A stretch of DNA of 64,000 nucleotides from Oceanimonas smirnovii ATCC BAA-899 (GTDB taxonomy: Bacteria; Pseudomonadota; Gammaproteobacteria; Enterobacterales; Aeromonadaceae): the NCBI RefSeq assembly GCF_000381965.1, contig NZ_KB908456.1, positions 124,001 through 188,000 on the forward strand, given 5' to 3'. Both the position numbers and the translations under genes were made by a program. Position 1 is the first letter of the stretch, and the number at the start of each line of letters is the position of its first letter. Of the stretch, positions 28,026-38,330 are shown one piece after another. The notes beneath the pieces are model-generated. The model was not told the DNA's origin. It saw nothing but the letters and a program-made list of their open reading frames with translations, and did no database searches.

Positions 28026-29006
28026 TCAAGTCGCCTTAAAACAGGCCACCTTGTGTTCGGCCGCTCCCATCAGGCGAGGCATGGACTGCCCGCATGCTTC
28101 ATCTGCCAGCGGACAACGGGTGCGGAACACACAACCCGACGGCGGACTGAGTGGTGAGGGCAATTCCCCTTCCAGCAACGGTACCGACTTGGCCCTTTCT
28201 GCATCGGGATCCGGCACCGGCACGGCGCTGAGCAGTGCCTGCGTATAAGGATGCTTTGGAGCCTTATAAAGGGCGTGCTTGTCGGCCAGCTCAACGCCAT
28301 GGCCCAGATACATCACCAGCACTCTGGTCGAGATATGGCGCACCACCGACAGATCGTGAGCAATAAAGATCAGCGCCAGCCCCATTTCCCGTTGCAGATC
28401 CTTCAGCAGGTTGATCACCTGGGCCTGCACCGACACATCCAGTGCCGAAACCGGCTCGTCACAGATAATCAGTTTGGGCTTTAATATCAGCGCCCGGGCA
28501 ATGCCAATGCGCTGACACTGGCCGCCGGAAAACTCATGGGGATAGCGGTTAATCAGGTTGGGCAGCAGCCCCACCCGCGCCATCATGGCTTCTACTCGCT
28601 GGCGCACTTCGGCCTTGCCAAGTTTGGGATAATAGGTATTCAGCGGCTCGGCAATAATGTCGCCCACCGTCATGCGCGGATTAAGCGAGGCCAGCGGATC
28701 CTGAAAGATCATCTGCATGTCCCGGCGCACTTCACGCCACTGACTGTCAGACATACCGTTCAGCTCCCGCCCCAGCCAGCTCACACTGCCGCCTGTGCTG
28801 TGCACCAGACCAATAATGGCCCGGGCAAGGGTAGACTTGCCACAGCCCGACTCTCCCACTATCCCTAAGGTTTCGCCGGGAGCCACCTCCAGGCTGACGC
28901 TGTCCACCGCTTTTAATTGCTGTGGTGCCTGCCAGGGCCAGGATTTGTTGGCACGCACGGCAAAGTGCACCTTCAGATCATTCACTTGCAGCAAGGGCTC
29001 AGTCAT
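28026..29006 (-). CDS. oppF: Oligopeptide ABC transporter ATP-binding protein OppF
   Basis: 326 residues. Walker [10 protein letters not shown], signature [15 protein letters not shown], Walker [13 protein letters not shown], and the C-terminal Opp/Dpp domain with its cysteines ([13 protein letters not shown]) that in this subfamily bind an iron-sulfur cluster. Last gene of oppABCDF; its start overlaps oppD's end by 8 bases. Dpp-type peptide transport is an alternative assignment for the operon. Confidence 0.93.
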   Translation of the reverse strand: MTEPLLQVNDLKVHFAVRANKSWPWQAPQQLKAVDSVSLEVAPGETLGIVGESGCGKSTLARAIIGLVHSTGGSVSWLGRELNGMSDSQWREVRRDMQMIFQDPLASLNPRMTVGDIIAEPLNTYYPKLGKAEVRQRVEAMMARVGLLPNLINRYPHEFSGGQCQRIGIARALILKPKLIICDEPVSALDVSVQAQVINLLKDLQREMGLALIFIAHDLSVVRHISTRVLVMYLGHGVELADKHALYKAPKHPYTQALLSAVPVPDPDAERAKSVPLLEGELPSPLSPPSGCVFRTRCPLADEACGQSMPRLMGAAEHKVACFKAT

Positions 29007-29964
29007 GGCTCACCTCCAGAAAACAGGCGCAGCGGCGGCCGGCGGCGGTATTGACCAGGGGCGGTGTCTGCTCACGGCAGCGTGCAAACACATGGGGGCA
29101 ACGCTGCTGAAACGGGCAGCCTGGCGGCAGCCGCAGCAGGTTGGGCGGATTGCCGGCAATGGTATGCAATGTCTCACTGTTACTATCCAGCCGGGGAATG
29201 GCCTGCAGCAGCCCCTGAGTGTAAGGGTGCTCCGGCTGATAAAAGAGCTCCCGCACCGCTCCGGTTTCCATGGTGCGCCCTGCATACATCACCAGTACTC
29301 GATCACAACTGCCCGCCACCACGCCCAGGTCGTGAGTAATCAGAATAATGGCGGTGTTGAACTCGGTTTTCAGCTCATTGAGCAGACTCATGATCTGGGC
29401 CTGCACCGTCACGTCCAGCGCCGTGGTGGGTTCATCGGCAATCAGTAGTTTTGGCCGGCACAAGAGTGCCATGGCAATCATCACCCGCTGGCGCATGCCG
29501 CCGGAAAACTCATGAGGATAACGGCCCATGCGATCCCGCGCTTCGGGTATTTTTACCGCCTCCAGCATGCGCACCGACTCGTTAAAAGCCTGCTGCCGGC
29601 TTATCCCCTTGTGCAGCACCAGCACTTCCATCAGCTGCTCGCCCACTTTCATGTAGGGATTGAGCGAGGTCATGGGGTCCTGAAAAATCATGGCAATTTC
29701 TTCGGCACGAATGCGGTTCAGTGCCCGCTGAGACAACCCCAGCAACTCTTTACCCTGATAGCGCAGGCTGCCACTGGTGCGGCCGTTTTTGGCCAGCAAC
29801 CCCATAATGGCAAAGGCAGTCTGACTTTTGCCTGAGCCCGATTCCCCTACAATTCCCAGGGTCTCGCCGGCGTTGAGTGAAAAACTCAGATCATTCACCG
29901 CGACCACCTGCCCTTCCGGAGTAGCAAACTCCACCCTCAGAGCATCGACATTAAGCAGTTCCAT
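28999..29964 (-). CDS. oppD: Oligopeptide ABC transporter ATP-binding protein OppD
   Basis: 321 residues. Walker [10 protein letters not shown], signature [15 protein letters not shown], Walker [13 protein letters not shown], and the conserved C-terminal C-P-F-Q-Q-R-C-P motif. Partners OppF to power import through OppBC. It starts 11 bases after the oppC stop. Confidence 0.93.
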   Translation of the reverse strand: MELLNVDALRVEFATPEGQVVAVNDLSFSLNAGETLGIVGESGSGKSQTAFAIMGLLAKNGRTSGSLRYQGKELLGLSQRALNRIRAEEIAMIFQDPMTSLNPYMKVGEQLMEVLVLHKGISRQQAFNESVRMLEAVKIPEARDRMGRYPHEFSGGMRQRVMIAMALLCRPKLLIADEPTTALDVTVQAQIMSLLNELKTEFNTAIILITHDLGVVAGSCDRVLVMYAGRTMETGAVRELFYQPEHPYTQGLLQAIPRLDSNSETLHTIAGNPPNLLRLPPGCPFQQRCPHVFARCREQTPPLVNTAAGRRCACFLEVSHD

Positions 29965-29975
29965 ACCAGCCTCCG

Positions 29976-30884
29976 TCAGCGGTCGCGGGGATCCAGGGCA
30001 TCACGCAGGCCATCCCCCAGAAAGTTAAAACAAAACAGGGTCACCACCATAAAACCGGCAGGGAACAGCAGCTGCCAGGGGGCCACTTCCATCGACTTGG
30101 CGCCTTCATCCAGCAGAGCCCCCCAGCTGGTCATGGGCTCCTGTACTCCCAGCCCCAGAAAGCTGAGAAACGACTCAAACAAAATCATGCCCGGCACCAG
30201 CAGGGTGGCGTAGACCACCACTATGCCCAGCACGTTGGGCACAATATGGCGCACAATAATGCGAAACCGGCTCACGCCGCACACTTCGGCGGCCTCGATA
30301 AACTCCCGGCGTTTCAGGCTCAGGGTCTGGCCGCGCACAATCCGCGCCATATCGAGCCAGCTGACCGCACCAATGGCAAAGAAAATAAGCCCGATATTAC
30401 GGCCAAAAAAGGTCACCAGCAGGATCACAAAGAACATAAAGGGAAAGGAGTACAGAATTTCCAGTATGCGCATCATCACCCTGTCGGTGCGCCCGCCCAC
30501 AAAGCCGGCGGTGGCCCCGTAAAGAGTGCCGATCACCACTGCCACCAGGGCACCGAGCAGGCCCACCATCAGCGAGATGCGCCCGCCCACCAGGGTACGC
30601 ACAAATAAATCCCGCCCCAGGGAGTCGGTCCCGAAATAGTGACCACTGGCCAGCTCAGGGGCCGCCATCATGGCTCCCCAGTCGGTGTCGTCATAGGCAT
30701 AATCAGAAAAAGCCGGCCCGGCAATTACCAGTACCGTCATCAGCAATAGCATAAGCAGGCTGGCCAGCGCCGCCCGGTTTTGCAAAAAGCGACGGCGGGC
30801 ATCGGCCCACAGCGAGCGGCCCTTGACCTCCAGCTCATCGGCAAACTGGAGCACGGCCACGGTTTTATCCTTGGTGGTAACCAT
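29976..30884 (-). CDS. oppC: Oligopeptide ABC transporter permease OppC
   Basis: 302 residues with an N-terminal OppC_N segment and membrane span (ASLLMLLLMTVLVIAGPAFS), then the BPD_transp_1 domain with the EAA-loop IEAAEVCGVSRFRIIVRHIVPN. The segment LGRDLFVRTLVGGRISLMVG is typical of the OppC/DppC subfamily. It follows oppB after 7 bases. Confidence 0.93.
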   Translation of the reverse strand: MVTTKDKTVAVLQFADELEVKGRSLWADARRRFLQNRAALASLLMLLLMTVLVIAGPAFSDYAYDDTDWGAMMAAPELASGHYFGTDSLGRDLFVRTLVGGRISLMVGLLGALVAVVIGTLYGATAGFVGGRTDRVMMRILEILYSFPFMFFVILLVTFFGRNIGLIFFAIGAVSWLDMARIVRGQTLSLKRREFIEAAEVCGVSRFRIIVRHIVPNVLGIVVVYATLLVPGMILFESFLSFLGLGVQEPMTSWGALLDEGAKSMEVAPWQLLFPAGFMVVTLFCFNFLGDGLRDALDPRDR

Positions 30885-30891
30885 GAATACC

Positions 30892-31812
30892 TCAGTAACG
30901 GATTTTGGGATCGATCAGGGCGTAAAGAATATCGACCACCGCATTAAAGGTGATGGTAAGCGCCCCCACCAGAATGGTGAGTCCCAGCACCATGGAGTAG
31001 TCCCGGTTCAGTGCGCCGTTCACAAACAGCTGACCGATACCGGGCAGACCAAAGATAGTTTCTATCACTACCGAGCCGGTAATGATGCCCACAAAGGCCG
31101 GCCCCAGATAGGACACCACCGGCAGCAGCGCCGGCCGCAGGGCATGGCGAAGCAGAATGCGCGACATGGGCAGCCCTTTTGCCCTGGCGGTACGAATAAA
31201 GGGCGCGTTCATCACTTCTATCATGGCACCGCGCATAATGCGGGCAATGGCGGCTATGTAGTGCATCATCATGGCAGTCACCGGCAGCACCAGATATTGC
31301 CAGCCACCGCCCTGCCAGCCACCCGCGGGCAGCCACTTAAGCGCGATGGAAAAGGCCAGAATAAGCAGCGGTGCCAGCACAAAGGAAGGAATCACCACCC
31401 CCAGCATGGCACCGGACATCACCATATAATCCACCCAGCTGTTTTGCCGGAGCGCCGCTGTCATGCCGGCTGCCACACCAAATAGCACGGCCCCGGCAAA
31501 GGCAAACAGACCAATGCGGGCCGATACCGGCAGCGCCTGTGCCACCAGATCGTTTACGGTAAAGTCCCGGTATTTAAAGGACGGCCCCAGATCGCCCTGC
31601 GCCAGATTGCCCAGATAAGTGAAGTACTGCTCCATCACCGGTTTGTCGAGGCCGTATTTGGCTTCGATATTGGCCATGACTTCCGGCGGCAGGGCCCGTT
31701 CCGAGCTGAACGGGTTGCCCGGCGCAAAACGCATCATAAAAAAGGAGATGGTGATCAGCACCAGCAGGGTGGGAATGGCTTCCAGCACCCGCCTGAGGAT
31801 GAATTTAAACAT
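30892..31812 (-). CDS. oppB: Oligopeptide ABC transporter permease OppB
   Basis: 306 residues, six membrane spans, starting MFKFILRRVLEAIPTLLVLI as usual for OppB/DppB. The EAA loop is RTARAKGLPMSRILLRHALR, and the C-terminal part includes ETIFGLPGIGQLFVNGALNRDY. It is separated from oppA by 80 bases holding a strong hairpin. Confidence 0.94.
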   Translation of the reverse strand: MFKFILRRVLEAIPTLLVLITISFFMMRFAPGNPFSSERALPPEVMANIEAKYGLDKPVMEQYFTYLGNLAQGDLGPSFKYRDFTVNDLVAQALPVSARIGLFAFAGAVLFGVAAGMTAALRQNSWVDYMVMSGAMLGVVIPSFVLAPLLILAFSIALKWLPAGGWQGGGWQYLVLPVTAMMMHYIAAIARIMRGAMIEVMNAPFIRTARAKGLPMSRILLRHALRPALLPVVSYLGPAFVGIITGSVVIETIFGLPGIGQLFVNGALNRDYSMVLGLTILVGALTITFNAVVDILYALIDPKIRY

Positions 31813-31853
31813 GGGTTAACCTTTAGGGAAGCACCAGCAGCATGAAGAAAACA

Positions 31854-31875
31854 AGGTTGGGACGAGTCCCAACCT
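31854..31875 (-). terminator. Hairpin between oppA and oppB (probable attenuator)
   Basis: AGGTTGGGAC/GTCCCAACCT is a perfect inverted repeat with practically no loop, followed on the minus strand by TTGTTTTCTT. It lies 17 bases after oppA and 42 before oppB. A leaky terminator or mRNA-stabilising hairpin here would make the binding protein more abundant than the membrane subunits, as known for peptide and sugar ABC operons. Confidence 0.75.
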
Positions 31876-31892
31876 GATTCATCAGGGCGCGA

Positions 31893-33506
31893 TTACTTCG
31901 CCTTGATATACATATCCTTGCTGTAGAGGTTATCCAGCGGGTTATCAGGGTAGCCACCCACTGTGGGCTGTACCAGCCGCGCTTTTACATACTGATAAAC
32001 CGGCGCTATGGGCATGTCTACCGCCAGAATTTCCTCGGCCTGGGCATAAAGATCGTTGCGGGCGCTTTCATCAGTGGCCAGGCGCGAGGCCGACATCAGC
32101 TTGTCGAACGCGGGGCTGCTGTATTTGCCGTCGTTATTGCCATGGCCGCTTTGCATCAGATCCAGCATGCTGGACGCCTCGTTATAGTCGGCAATCCAGC
32201 CGGCCCGGGCCACGTCAAAGTTGCCCTGGGTTTTGGTGTCGAGGTAGGTTTTCCACTCCTGATTAACCAGCTCCACTTCCACCCCCAGATGCTTTTTCCA
32301 CATGGAAGCAATGGCCACCGCCACCTTGCGGTGATTGTCGTTGGTGTTATAGAGCAATTCAAAGCGCAGCGGATTGCTCTTGCCGTAGCCGGCGGCTTCG
32401 ATCAGCTCACGGGCTTTTTCATCCCGTTGTTGCTGGCTCCAGCCGGCCCAGTCCAGTGCCGGCGGGGTAAAACCGTCGACTACCTCTGGGGCCAGGGTGT
32501 AGGCAGGAATTTCCCCCTGCCCCATTACCTTATGGGCAATAATGTCACGGTCGATGGCATAAGACAGCGCATTGCGCACCCGGGCATCATCAAAGGGCGG
32601 TTTCCGGGTATTGAACACATAGTAGTAAGTGCCTACATAGCCGCCCACGCGAATGGCATCGGGGTGGCTGGCCTGCAGCCGCTTGAAGTGCTCCAGCGGA
32701 ATTTCATAGGTCATGTCCAGCTCGCCCGACAAAAACCGGTTCATTTCGGCGTTCTGGGACGCGATGGGCAAAAAGGTGACTTCTTCCACCACGGTGGCGT
32801 TGTTATTCCAGTAATGAGGGTTGCGCTTCAGCTCTATGCGCTCGTTCACCACCCAGTTTTTCAGCTGGTAGGCACCGTTGGATACCATATTGCCCACCCG
32901 GGTCCATTCATCACCGTATTTTTCTACTGTGGCCCTGTGCACCGGATAGGTGGAAGTGTGAGACAGCATGGACACAAAATAAGGCACCGGACTGGCCAGG
33001 GTGATTTGCAGCGTGTGCTCATCCAGGGCTTTTACGCCCAGCTCACTGGCGGGCTTGTCGCCGTTGACCACCTCAGTGGCGTTAACAATGGTGGCTTTTT
33101 CCAGATACCAGGAATAAGGGGACGCGGTATTGGGATCCACTGCCCGCTTGAAGGCATATTCAAAGTCGGCGGCGGTCACGGCATCACCGTTGGACCATCT
33201 GGCATCCTTGCGCAAATGGAACAGATATACCAGGTTGTCGTCGGTTTCCCAGCGCTCGGCTACGCCGGGCACCACTTCGCCGTTGGGGCCGGAATTGACC
33301 AATGCTTCAAACAGGTCTCTCAGTACATTGGCCTCGGGTACGCCTTCCACTTTATGCGGATCAAGGGATGCAGGCTCGGAGCCATTGCCTCGTACCAGTT
33401 GCTGAATATCGGCAAGCTGAGTGCCTTCGGGCACAACGGCAGCATAAGCAGGCAATGCCGGCAGGGTGGCAAGCGACAGGGCAAGCAGGGATGTTTTCAG
33501 CGTCAT
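31893..33506 (-). CDS. oppA: Periplasmic oligopeptide-binding protein OppA
   Basis: 537 residues, SBP_bac_5 family. A signal peptide (LKTSLLALSLATLPALPAYA, cleavage after AYA) precedes the mature start AVVPEGTQLADIQQLVRGNG. The ATG at 33506 has AAGGAGA upstream and begins at the signal peptide; a longer open frame to 33581 is rejected. It captures peptides in the periplasm and delivers them to OppBCDF. First gene of the operon. Confidence 0.94.
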   Translation of the reverse strand: MTLKTSLLALSLATLPALPAYAAVVPEGTQLADIQQLVRGNGSEPASLDPHKVEGVPEANVLRDLFEALVNSGPNGEVVPGVAERWETDDNLVYLFHLRKDARWSNGDAVTAADFEYAFKRAVDPNTASPYSWYLEKATIVNATEVVNGDKPASELGVKALDEHTLQITLASPVPYFVSMLSHTSTYPVHRATVEKYGDEWTRVGNMVSNGAYQLKNWVVNERIELKRNPHYWNNNATVVEEVTFLPIASQNAEMNRFLSGELDMTYEIPLEHFKRLQASHPDAIRVGGYVGTYYYVFNTRKPPFDDARVRNALSYAIDRDIIAHKVMGQGEIPAYTLAPEVVDGFTPPALDWAGWSQQQRDEKARELIEAAGYGKSNPLRFELLYNTNDNHRKVAVAIASMWKKHLGVEVELVNQEWKTYLDTKTQGNFDVARAGWIADYNEASSMLDLMQSGHGNNDGKYSSPAFDKLMSASRLATDESARNDLYAQAEEILAVDMPIAPVYQYVKARLVQPTVGGYPDNPLDNLYSKDMYIKAK

Positions 33507-33656
33507 GATTCTCTCCTTGAGTGAGCGCAACAGGCTCAGTGGTCCTGATTTCAATTCGGTTATAGCATGACAAAATTCCAAAATAAACGAAACAACTGGT
33601 TTACATCACCAATATGCTGGCCATATCCAGAATGAATAAGAGCCAAAGGTAAACAA

Positions 33657-33682
33657 AAAAGGCATGCCGAAGCATGCCTTTT
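33657..33682 (-). terminator. maeA terminator
   Basis: AAAAGGCATGC/GCATGCCTTTT with a TTCG tetraloop on the minus strand, followed by TT-rich sequence, 29 bases after the maeA stop. It isolates maeA from the oppA promoter region. Confidence 0.93.
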
Positions 33683-33710
33683 CACCGTTATTCAATATAA
33701 GCCGGCGTGA

Positions 33711-35414
33711 TCAGAAAGAAACGCGGCGATACTGGCGGTATTCCGGAGTCCAGTAGTTGAACTCAATGGCCTTATCCAGCTGCTCATCGGAAATCTGCAG
33801 CGCATGGCCCTGCAACTGAGCGGTTTTGGCAACCATTTTGGCAATCTGGCGGCTTACCTGCTGAATCTCGCCCAGCGGCGGCAGCAAGGCACCTTCACCA
33901 TTTTTCGCCAGCGGCGAGCAGGCGGCCAGAGCACGGCTGGATGCCATCAGCATGGCATCGGTCACCCGCTTGGCACCACAGGCCAGTACCCCCAGACCAA
34001 TGCCGGGGAAGATGTAGGAGTTATTGCACTGGGCAATCTCGTACAGAGTCCCTTTGTACTCTACCGGTGCAAAGGGACTGCCGGTGGCGACCAGCGCCTT
34101 GCCGTCGGTCCAGTTAATGATCTCTTCCGGCGTGGCTTCAACCCGGGAAGTGGGGTTGGACAACGGGAAGATAATGGGACGTTCACAGTGGGCGTGCATG
34201 GTCTGCACCACTTCCTTGGTAAACAGACCCGGCTGTCCGGAAACACCGATAAGAATATCGGGCTTGGCGTTCTGCATCACTTCCAGCAGCGAGATATTGT
34301 CACCGGCCACGGTCCAGTCCTGCAAGTTCTCCGCAGACTGGGCCAGCGGGCGCTGAAAGTCCACCAGGTTAGGCATATTGTCGGTGAGCAGACCAAAACG
34401 ATCTACCATGTAGACCCGCTCACGGGCCTTGGCATCAGACAGGCCTTCGGCCTTCATCTGCGCCACTATCTGCTCGGCAATACCACAACCGGCGGAGCCG
34501 GCACCCAGGAAAGCAACCTTTTTATCGGACAGTTTGCTGCCGCTGGCCTGACAGGCAGCAATCAGTGAACCCAGGGTCACGGCGGCGGTGCCCTGAATGT
34601 CATCATTAAAGCAGCACAGCTCGTCTTTATAACGGTTCAGCACCGGCATGGCGTTCTTCTGGGCAAAGTCTTCAAACTGCAGCAGTACGTTCGGCCAGCG
34701 ACGTTTCACTGCCTGAATAAAGGCATCGACAAATTCTTCGTATTCCTCGCCGGTGACCCGCGGGTTGCGCCAGCCCATGTACATGGGATCTTTCAGCAGC
34801 TGCGGGTTATTGGTACCCGGATCCAGCACCACCGGCAGAGTATAAGCCGGAGAAATGCCGCCACAGGCCACATACAAAGACAGCTTGCCAATGGGAATGC
34901 CCATGCCGCCAATGCCCTGGTCACCCAGGCCCAGAATGCGCTCGCCATCGGTAACCACAATCACCTTAACGTTACGCTTGGTGGCGTTTTGCAGAATGTC
35001 GTCGATATGGTCTTTATCGGCATAAGAGATAAACAGACCCCGGGCGCGACGATAGATATTGGAGAACTCCTCACAGGCCTGCCCCACAGTCGGGGTATAG
35101 ATGATGGGCATCATCTCGGTGAGGTGATCTTCTACCAGACGATAAAACAGGGTTTCGTTGGTATCCTGAATGTTGCGCAGATAGATGTGTTTATCGAGAT
35201 TATTCTGAAACCCGCAGTACTGCTTGTAGGCCCGCTCGACCTGCTCTTCGATGGTTTCAATATTATTAGGAAGAAGACCGTCCAGGTTAAATGCCAGCCG
35301 TTCTTCCTTGGTGAACGCACTGCCCTTGTTCAGCAAGGGAGTTTCAAGCAGCGCAGGGCCAGCATAGGGGATGTAAAGGGCACGTTTGTCCTGATGGTCT
35401 TGGGGCATAGACAT
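33711..35414 (-). CDS. maeA: NAD-dependent malic enzyme
   Basis: 567 residues, the size of E. coli MaeA (SfcA). It oxidatively decarboxylates malate to pyruvate. The N-terminal malic domain holds [21 protein letters not shown] and the Tyr/Lys catalytic region. The NAD domain has a Rossmann signature [29 protein letters not shown] binds metal. The ATG at 35414 or the one six bases on (MPQDHQD) could be used. Confidence 0.95.
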   Translation of the reverse strand: MSMPQDHQDKRALYIPYAGPALLETPLLNKGSAFTKEERLAFNLDGLLPNNIETIEEQVERAYKQYCGFQNNLDKHIYLRNIQDTNETLFYRLVEDHLTEMMPIIYTPTVGQACEEFSNIYRRARGLFISYADKDHIDDILQNATKRNVKVIVVTDGERILGLGDQGIGGMGIPIGKLSLYVACGGISPAYTLPVVLDPGTNNPQLLKDPMYMGWRNPRVTGEEYEEFVDAFIQAVKRRWPNVLLQFEDFAQKNAMPVLNRYKDELCCFNDDIQGTAAVTLGSLIAACQASGSKLSDKKVAFLGAGSAGCGIAEQIVAQMKAEGLSDAKARERVYMVDRFGLLTDNMPNLVDFQRPLAQSAENLQDWTVAGDNISLLEVMQNAKPDILIGVSGQPGLFTKEVVQTMHAHCERPIIFPLSNPTSRVEATPEEIINWTDGKALVATGSPFAPVEYKGTLYEIAQCNNSYIFPGIGLGVLACGAKRVTDAMLMASSRALAACSPLAKNGEGALLPPLGEIQQVSRQIAKMVAKTAQLQGHALQISDEQLDKAIEFNYWTPEYRQYRRVSF

Positions 35415-35528
35415 CTCGCTTAGTTATTTTTCCGCAGGAAAGTCATGAGTGGTAATTACAGTACGGGGGCTTGGCAAGCAGTATAAGCCAAGCCTCGTAT
35501 ACAAACCACCACTCAAAGGGCTTATTAA

Positions 35529-36611
35529 TCACGCCGCCGCTTGTATACAGTTACGACCACTGCGTTTAGCCTCATACAACGCCTCATCGGCCCGGTTCAG
35601 CAACTGCTGCAGTTCACTGTGATGATCGCCCTGCACCACACCGGCACTGAGAGTCACGGTAATTTCTTCCTCACCCAGCGGATTTTCTACCGGCTGGGAT
35701 TCGACTGCCAGGCGTAATGTTTCGGCCTGGCGTAATCCTTGCTCCAGCGGTGTATCGGGCAGCAGCACCATAAACTCTTCCCCGCCATAGCGGGCCATGA
35801 TGGCCTCTGAGCCAAAAATATCTCCCAGGGTGGTGGCTACTCTTACCAGCACTTCATCACCCATCAGGTGGCCATATTCATCGTTGATGCGCTTGAATTT
35901 ATCCAGATCGAACAGAATAAGCGTAAATGGCTTGCCCGGCTGCTCCTGCTGAACCTGCTCCAGCTGACGAAGAAACAGCCGCCGGTTCATTAAGCGGGTC
36001 AGCGGATCCCGGGTAGACTCCCGGTATAAATCCAGCAACATGCGTAACTGGCCGGCCTGCACCCAGATCATGGCCAGACTGAAACAAATCAGCAGCCATA
36101 ATCGATCCAGTAGTGCACCGTTATTCAGACTGCGGGAATCCAGCCAGTAATCCGTTGCCAGTACACAGACAATCACCATCAGTGCCACTCTCAGACCGGA
36201 TTTGACCGGCAGCGGCAGCACACTCAGCAGTGCCAGCAGAAAATAAGGAAAAGCAATATAACCGATGGGAATGGGCGTGCCGTCGCGAAAGCTCCACAAG
36301 CTGACAAAGTTAAAAATCAGCAACACGCCCAGCAGAAAATAAAGGGAAGCAAACATCCAGCGCCGGTTCAGCTTGCATAAATAGCTGAGGGGCAGCAAAG
36401 GGGTCAGCATGGCACCGGTGATCAGCCTGATTTTCCAGATCAGCTGAAAGTGTGCCGAATCCAGTACCCACCAGTCCACCGCAATCCAGCCGGCAATGCC
36501 ACCAATCAATAACATCACCAGCCAGCGAAAACGAATGGCCACAAAGCCGATGCGCGTCAGTTTAAAATCACCGGAGTGATAGCTGTCGCTCCAGTATTCC
36601 TTGAGTTCCAA
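35529..36611 (-). CDS. Membrane diguanylate cyclase (GGDEF domain)
   Basis: 360 residues. The N-terminal ~190 residues are membrane-embedded with about six hydrophobic spans (MLLIGGIAGWIAVDWWV; FLLGVLLIFNFVSLW; and others), an uncharacterised MASE-like sensor. The C-terminal GGDEF domain begins STRDPLTRLMNRRLF and carries the intact active site MARYGGEEFMVLLPD. It should synthesise c-di-GMP. No RxxD inhibitory site is visible at the expected place before GGEEF. Confidence 0.9.
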   Translation of the reverse strand: MELKEYWSDSYHSGDFKLTRIGFVAIRFRWLVMLLIGGIAGWIAVDWWVLDSAHFQLIWKIRLITGAMLTPLLPLSYLCKLNRRWMFASLYFLLGVLLIFNFVSLWSFRDGTPIPIGYIAFPYFLLALLSVLPLPVKSGLRVALMVIVCVLATDYWLDSRSLNNGALLDRLWLLICFSLAMIWVQAGQLRMLLDLYRESTRDPLTRLMNRRLFLRQLEQVQQEQPGKPFTLILFDLDKFKRINDEYGHLMGDEVLVRVATTLGDIFGSEAIMARYGGEEFMVLLPDTPLEQGLRQAETLRLAVESQPVENPLGEEEITVTLSAGVVQGDHHSELQQLLNRADEALYEAKRSGRNCIQAAA

Positions 36612-36652
36612 GCCTTTCCCCTCTTTTGTTAAGGCAAAGCGAATGAAAAGCC

Positions 36653-36790
36653 ATGCAAGACAATATCAGCCTTACTGATATTGCAGCGGCGGTGACGGAA
36701 TTCGAAAAAACGCTAACACTACCCAAAGCAGCCGCCATGCGCCAGCGGATTTTCACCATTATCCGGCCCGGTTGCAGCCTTGGGTGTTAA
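36653..36790 (+). CDS. Possible small ORF (45 aa), low confidence
   Basis: An open frame starting MQDNISLTDIAAAVTEFEKT, read toward the ArsC-like gene and ending 40 bases before it. Its first codons overlap a perfect inverted repeat (CAATATCAG/CTGATATTG, 36661-36683). There is no convincing ribosome binding site and I recognise no family. It lies in the shared upstream region of the divergent diguanylate cyclase, so the inverted repeat may simply be a regulatory site. Confidence 0.2.
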   Translation: MQDNISLTDIAAAVTEFEKTLTLPKAAAMRQRIFTIIRPGCSLGC

Positions 36791-36829
36791 GTGACAAAAT
36801 TCCGTTCACCCTTTCAGGAAGACAACATC

Positions 36830-37180
36830 ATGACCGTGATTCTTTACGGCATCAAAAACTGCGATACCGTCAAAAAAGCTCGCAAGTGGCTGGAACAGGC
36901 CGGCGTAGACTACCACTTTAAAGACCATCGTGCTGACGGGCTGGATCCGGCACAACTGGACCACTGGCTGAGTGTGCTGGGTCATGAGGCGCTGGTCAAC
37001 AAGCGCGGCACCACCTGGCGGGCGCTGAGCGATGAACAAAAAGCCACGCTTGGCCCAGATACCGCAGCCGCCCTGCTGCTGGCCAAGCCTGCCATGATCA
37101 AACGCCCGCTGCTGAACATTGACGGCGAGCTTCATCTTGGTTTTAAACCTGAGCTGTATGCCAGCTTGTTCAACCAATAA
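36830..37180 (+). CDS. ArsC/Spx/MgsR-family protein (YffB-like)
   Basis: 116 residues, [20 protein letters not shown] onward. It has the thioredoxin-like Spx/ArsC fold with a single Cys in the position of ArsC's catalytic Cys (KNCDTV) and no CxxC. C-terminal [15 protein letters not shown] is conserved in YffB. E. coli YffB is also next to dapE. It is probably a glutathione-dependent reductase; arsenate reduction is not implied. AGGAAG precedes the ATG at 36830. Confidence 0.9.
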   Translation: MTVILYGIKNCDTVKKARKWLEQAGVDYHFKDHRADGLDPAQLDHWLSVLGHEALVNKRGTTWRALSDEQKATLGPDTAAALLLAKPAMIKRPLLNIDGELHLGFKPELYASLFNQ

Positions 37181-37196
37181 TACGTTAAGGAAAAAC

Positions 37197-38330
37197 ATGA
37201 CTGACTCTGCCGTGCTGGCACTCACCAAAGATCTGATTAATCGCCCTTCGGTCACGCCTGAAGACGAAGGCTGCCAGGAACTGATGGGAGAGCGCCTGGC
37301 CAAGCTTGGCTTTAATCTGGAAACCATGGTGTTTGAAGACACCACCAACCTGTGGGCCCGCCGCGGCACCGAAGGCCCGCTGTTCTGCTTTGCCGGCCAC
37401 ACCGATGTGGTGCCGCCGGGACCGCTGGATCAGTGGCACACGCCTCCCTTTGACGCCACTGAAATTGAAGGCTATCTGCATGGCCGGGGTGCCGCCGACA
37501 TGAAAGGCTCACTGGCCGCCATGGTGGTGGCTACCGAGCGCTTTGTGGCCCGCTTTCCCGATCACAAGGGCTCTATTGCCTTTTTGATCACCAGTGATGA
37601 AGAAGGCCCTTTTATTAACGGCACCACCCGGGTGGTAGACACCCTGGAAGCCCGTAACGAAAAAATTACCTGGTGTCTGGTGGGCGAGCCTTCCTCCACT
37701 CATGAAGTGGGTGATGTGGTGAAAAACGGCCGCCGCGGCTCCCTGACCGGCGATCTGACCATTAAAGGGGTGCAGGGTCATGTGGCCTACCCGCACCTGG
37801 CCGACAACCCGGTGCACAAAGGCTCACCGGCGCTGGCTGAACTGGCTGCCATTGAGTGGGACAAAGGCAACGATTACTTTCCGCCCACCAGCTTTCAGAT
37901 TGCCAACATTCACGCCGGCACCGGGGCGTCAAATGTGATTCCGGGCGAGATGAAGGTACAGTTCAACTTCCGCTTCAGCACCGAGCTCGACGAAGACAAG
38001 ATCAAGGCGCGGGTGCACAGCATTCTGGACGCTCATGGCCTGAATTATCACATTGACTGGTTGCTGAACGGCAAGCCGTTCCTGACCGACACCGGCGATC
38101 TGCTCACCGCCACCGTGGGTGCCGTGCAGGCAGTGCGCCATCAGGCACCGGCACTGCTGACCACAGGCGGCACCTCAGACGGCCGCTTTATTGCTCAAAC
38201 CGGCGCGCAGGTGATTGAGCTGGGTCCGGTCAATGCCACCATTCACAAGCTCAACGAATGCGTGAAAATTGCCGATCTGGAGCAGCTCACCGATATGTAT
38301 GAAGGCATTCTGGAGCGCCTGCTGGCATGA
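37197..38330 (+). CDS. dapE: Succinyl-diaminopimelate desuccinylase
   Basis: 377 residues, the usual DapE length. It cleaves N-succinyl-LL-diaminopimelate to LL-DAP in lysine and peptidoglycan precursor synthesis. Zinc ligands: His in [11 protein letters not shown], Asp in [14 protein letters not shown], and catalytic Glu pair in [12 protein letters not shown]. It starts 16 bases after the ArsC-like gene and overlaps the next gene by 4 bases. Confidence 0.96.
   Translation: MTDSAVLALTKDLINRPSVTPEDEGCQELMGERLAKLGFNLETMVFEDTTNLWARRGTEGPLFCFAGHTDVVPPGPLDQWHTPPFDATEIEGYLHGRGAADMKGSLAAMVVATERFVARFPDHKGSIAFLITSDEEGPFINGTTRVVDTLEARNEKITWCLVGEPSSTHEVGDVVKNGRRGSLTGDLTIKGVQGHVAYPHLADNPVHKGSPALAELAAIEWDKGNDYFPPTSFQIANIHAGTGASNVIPGEMKVQFNFRFSTELDEDKIKARVHSILDAHGLNYHIDWLLNGKPFLTDTGDLLTATVGAVQAVRHQAPALLTTGGTSDGRFIAQTGAQVIELGPVNATIHKLNECVKIADLEQLTDMYEGILERLLA

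Noticed and set aside
35476-35512. Imperfect inverted repeat with GCTTGGC/GCCAAGC arms between maeA and the diguanylate cyclase gene
   Set aside because: No T run on either side and arms are interrupted; not clear enough as a terminator.
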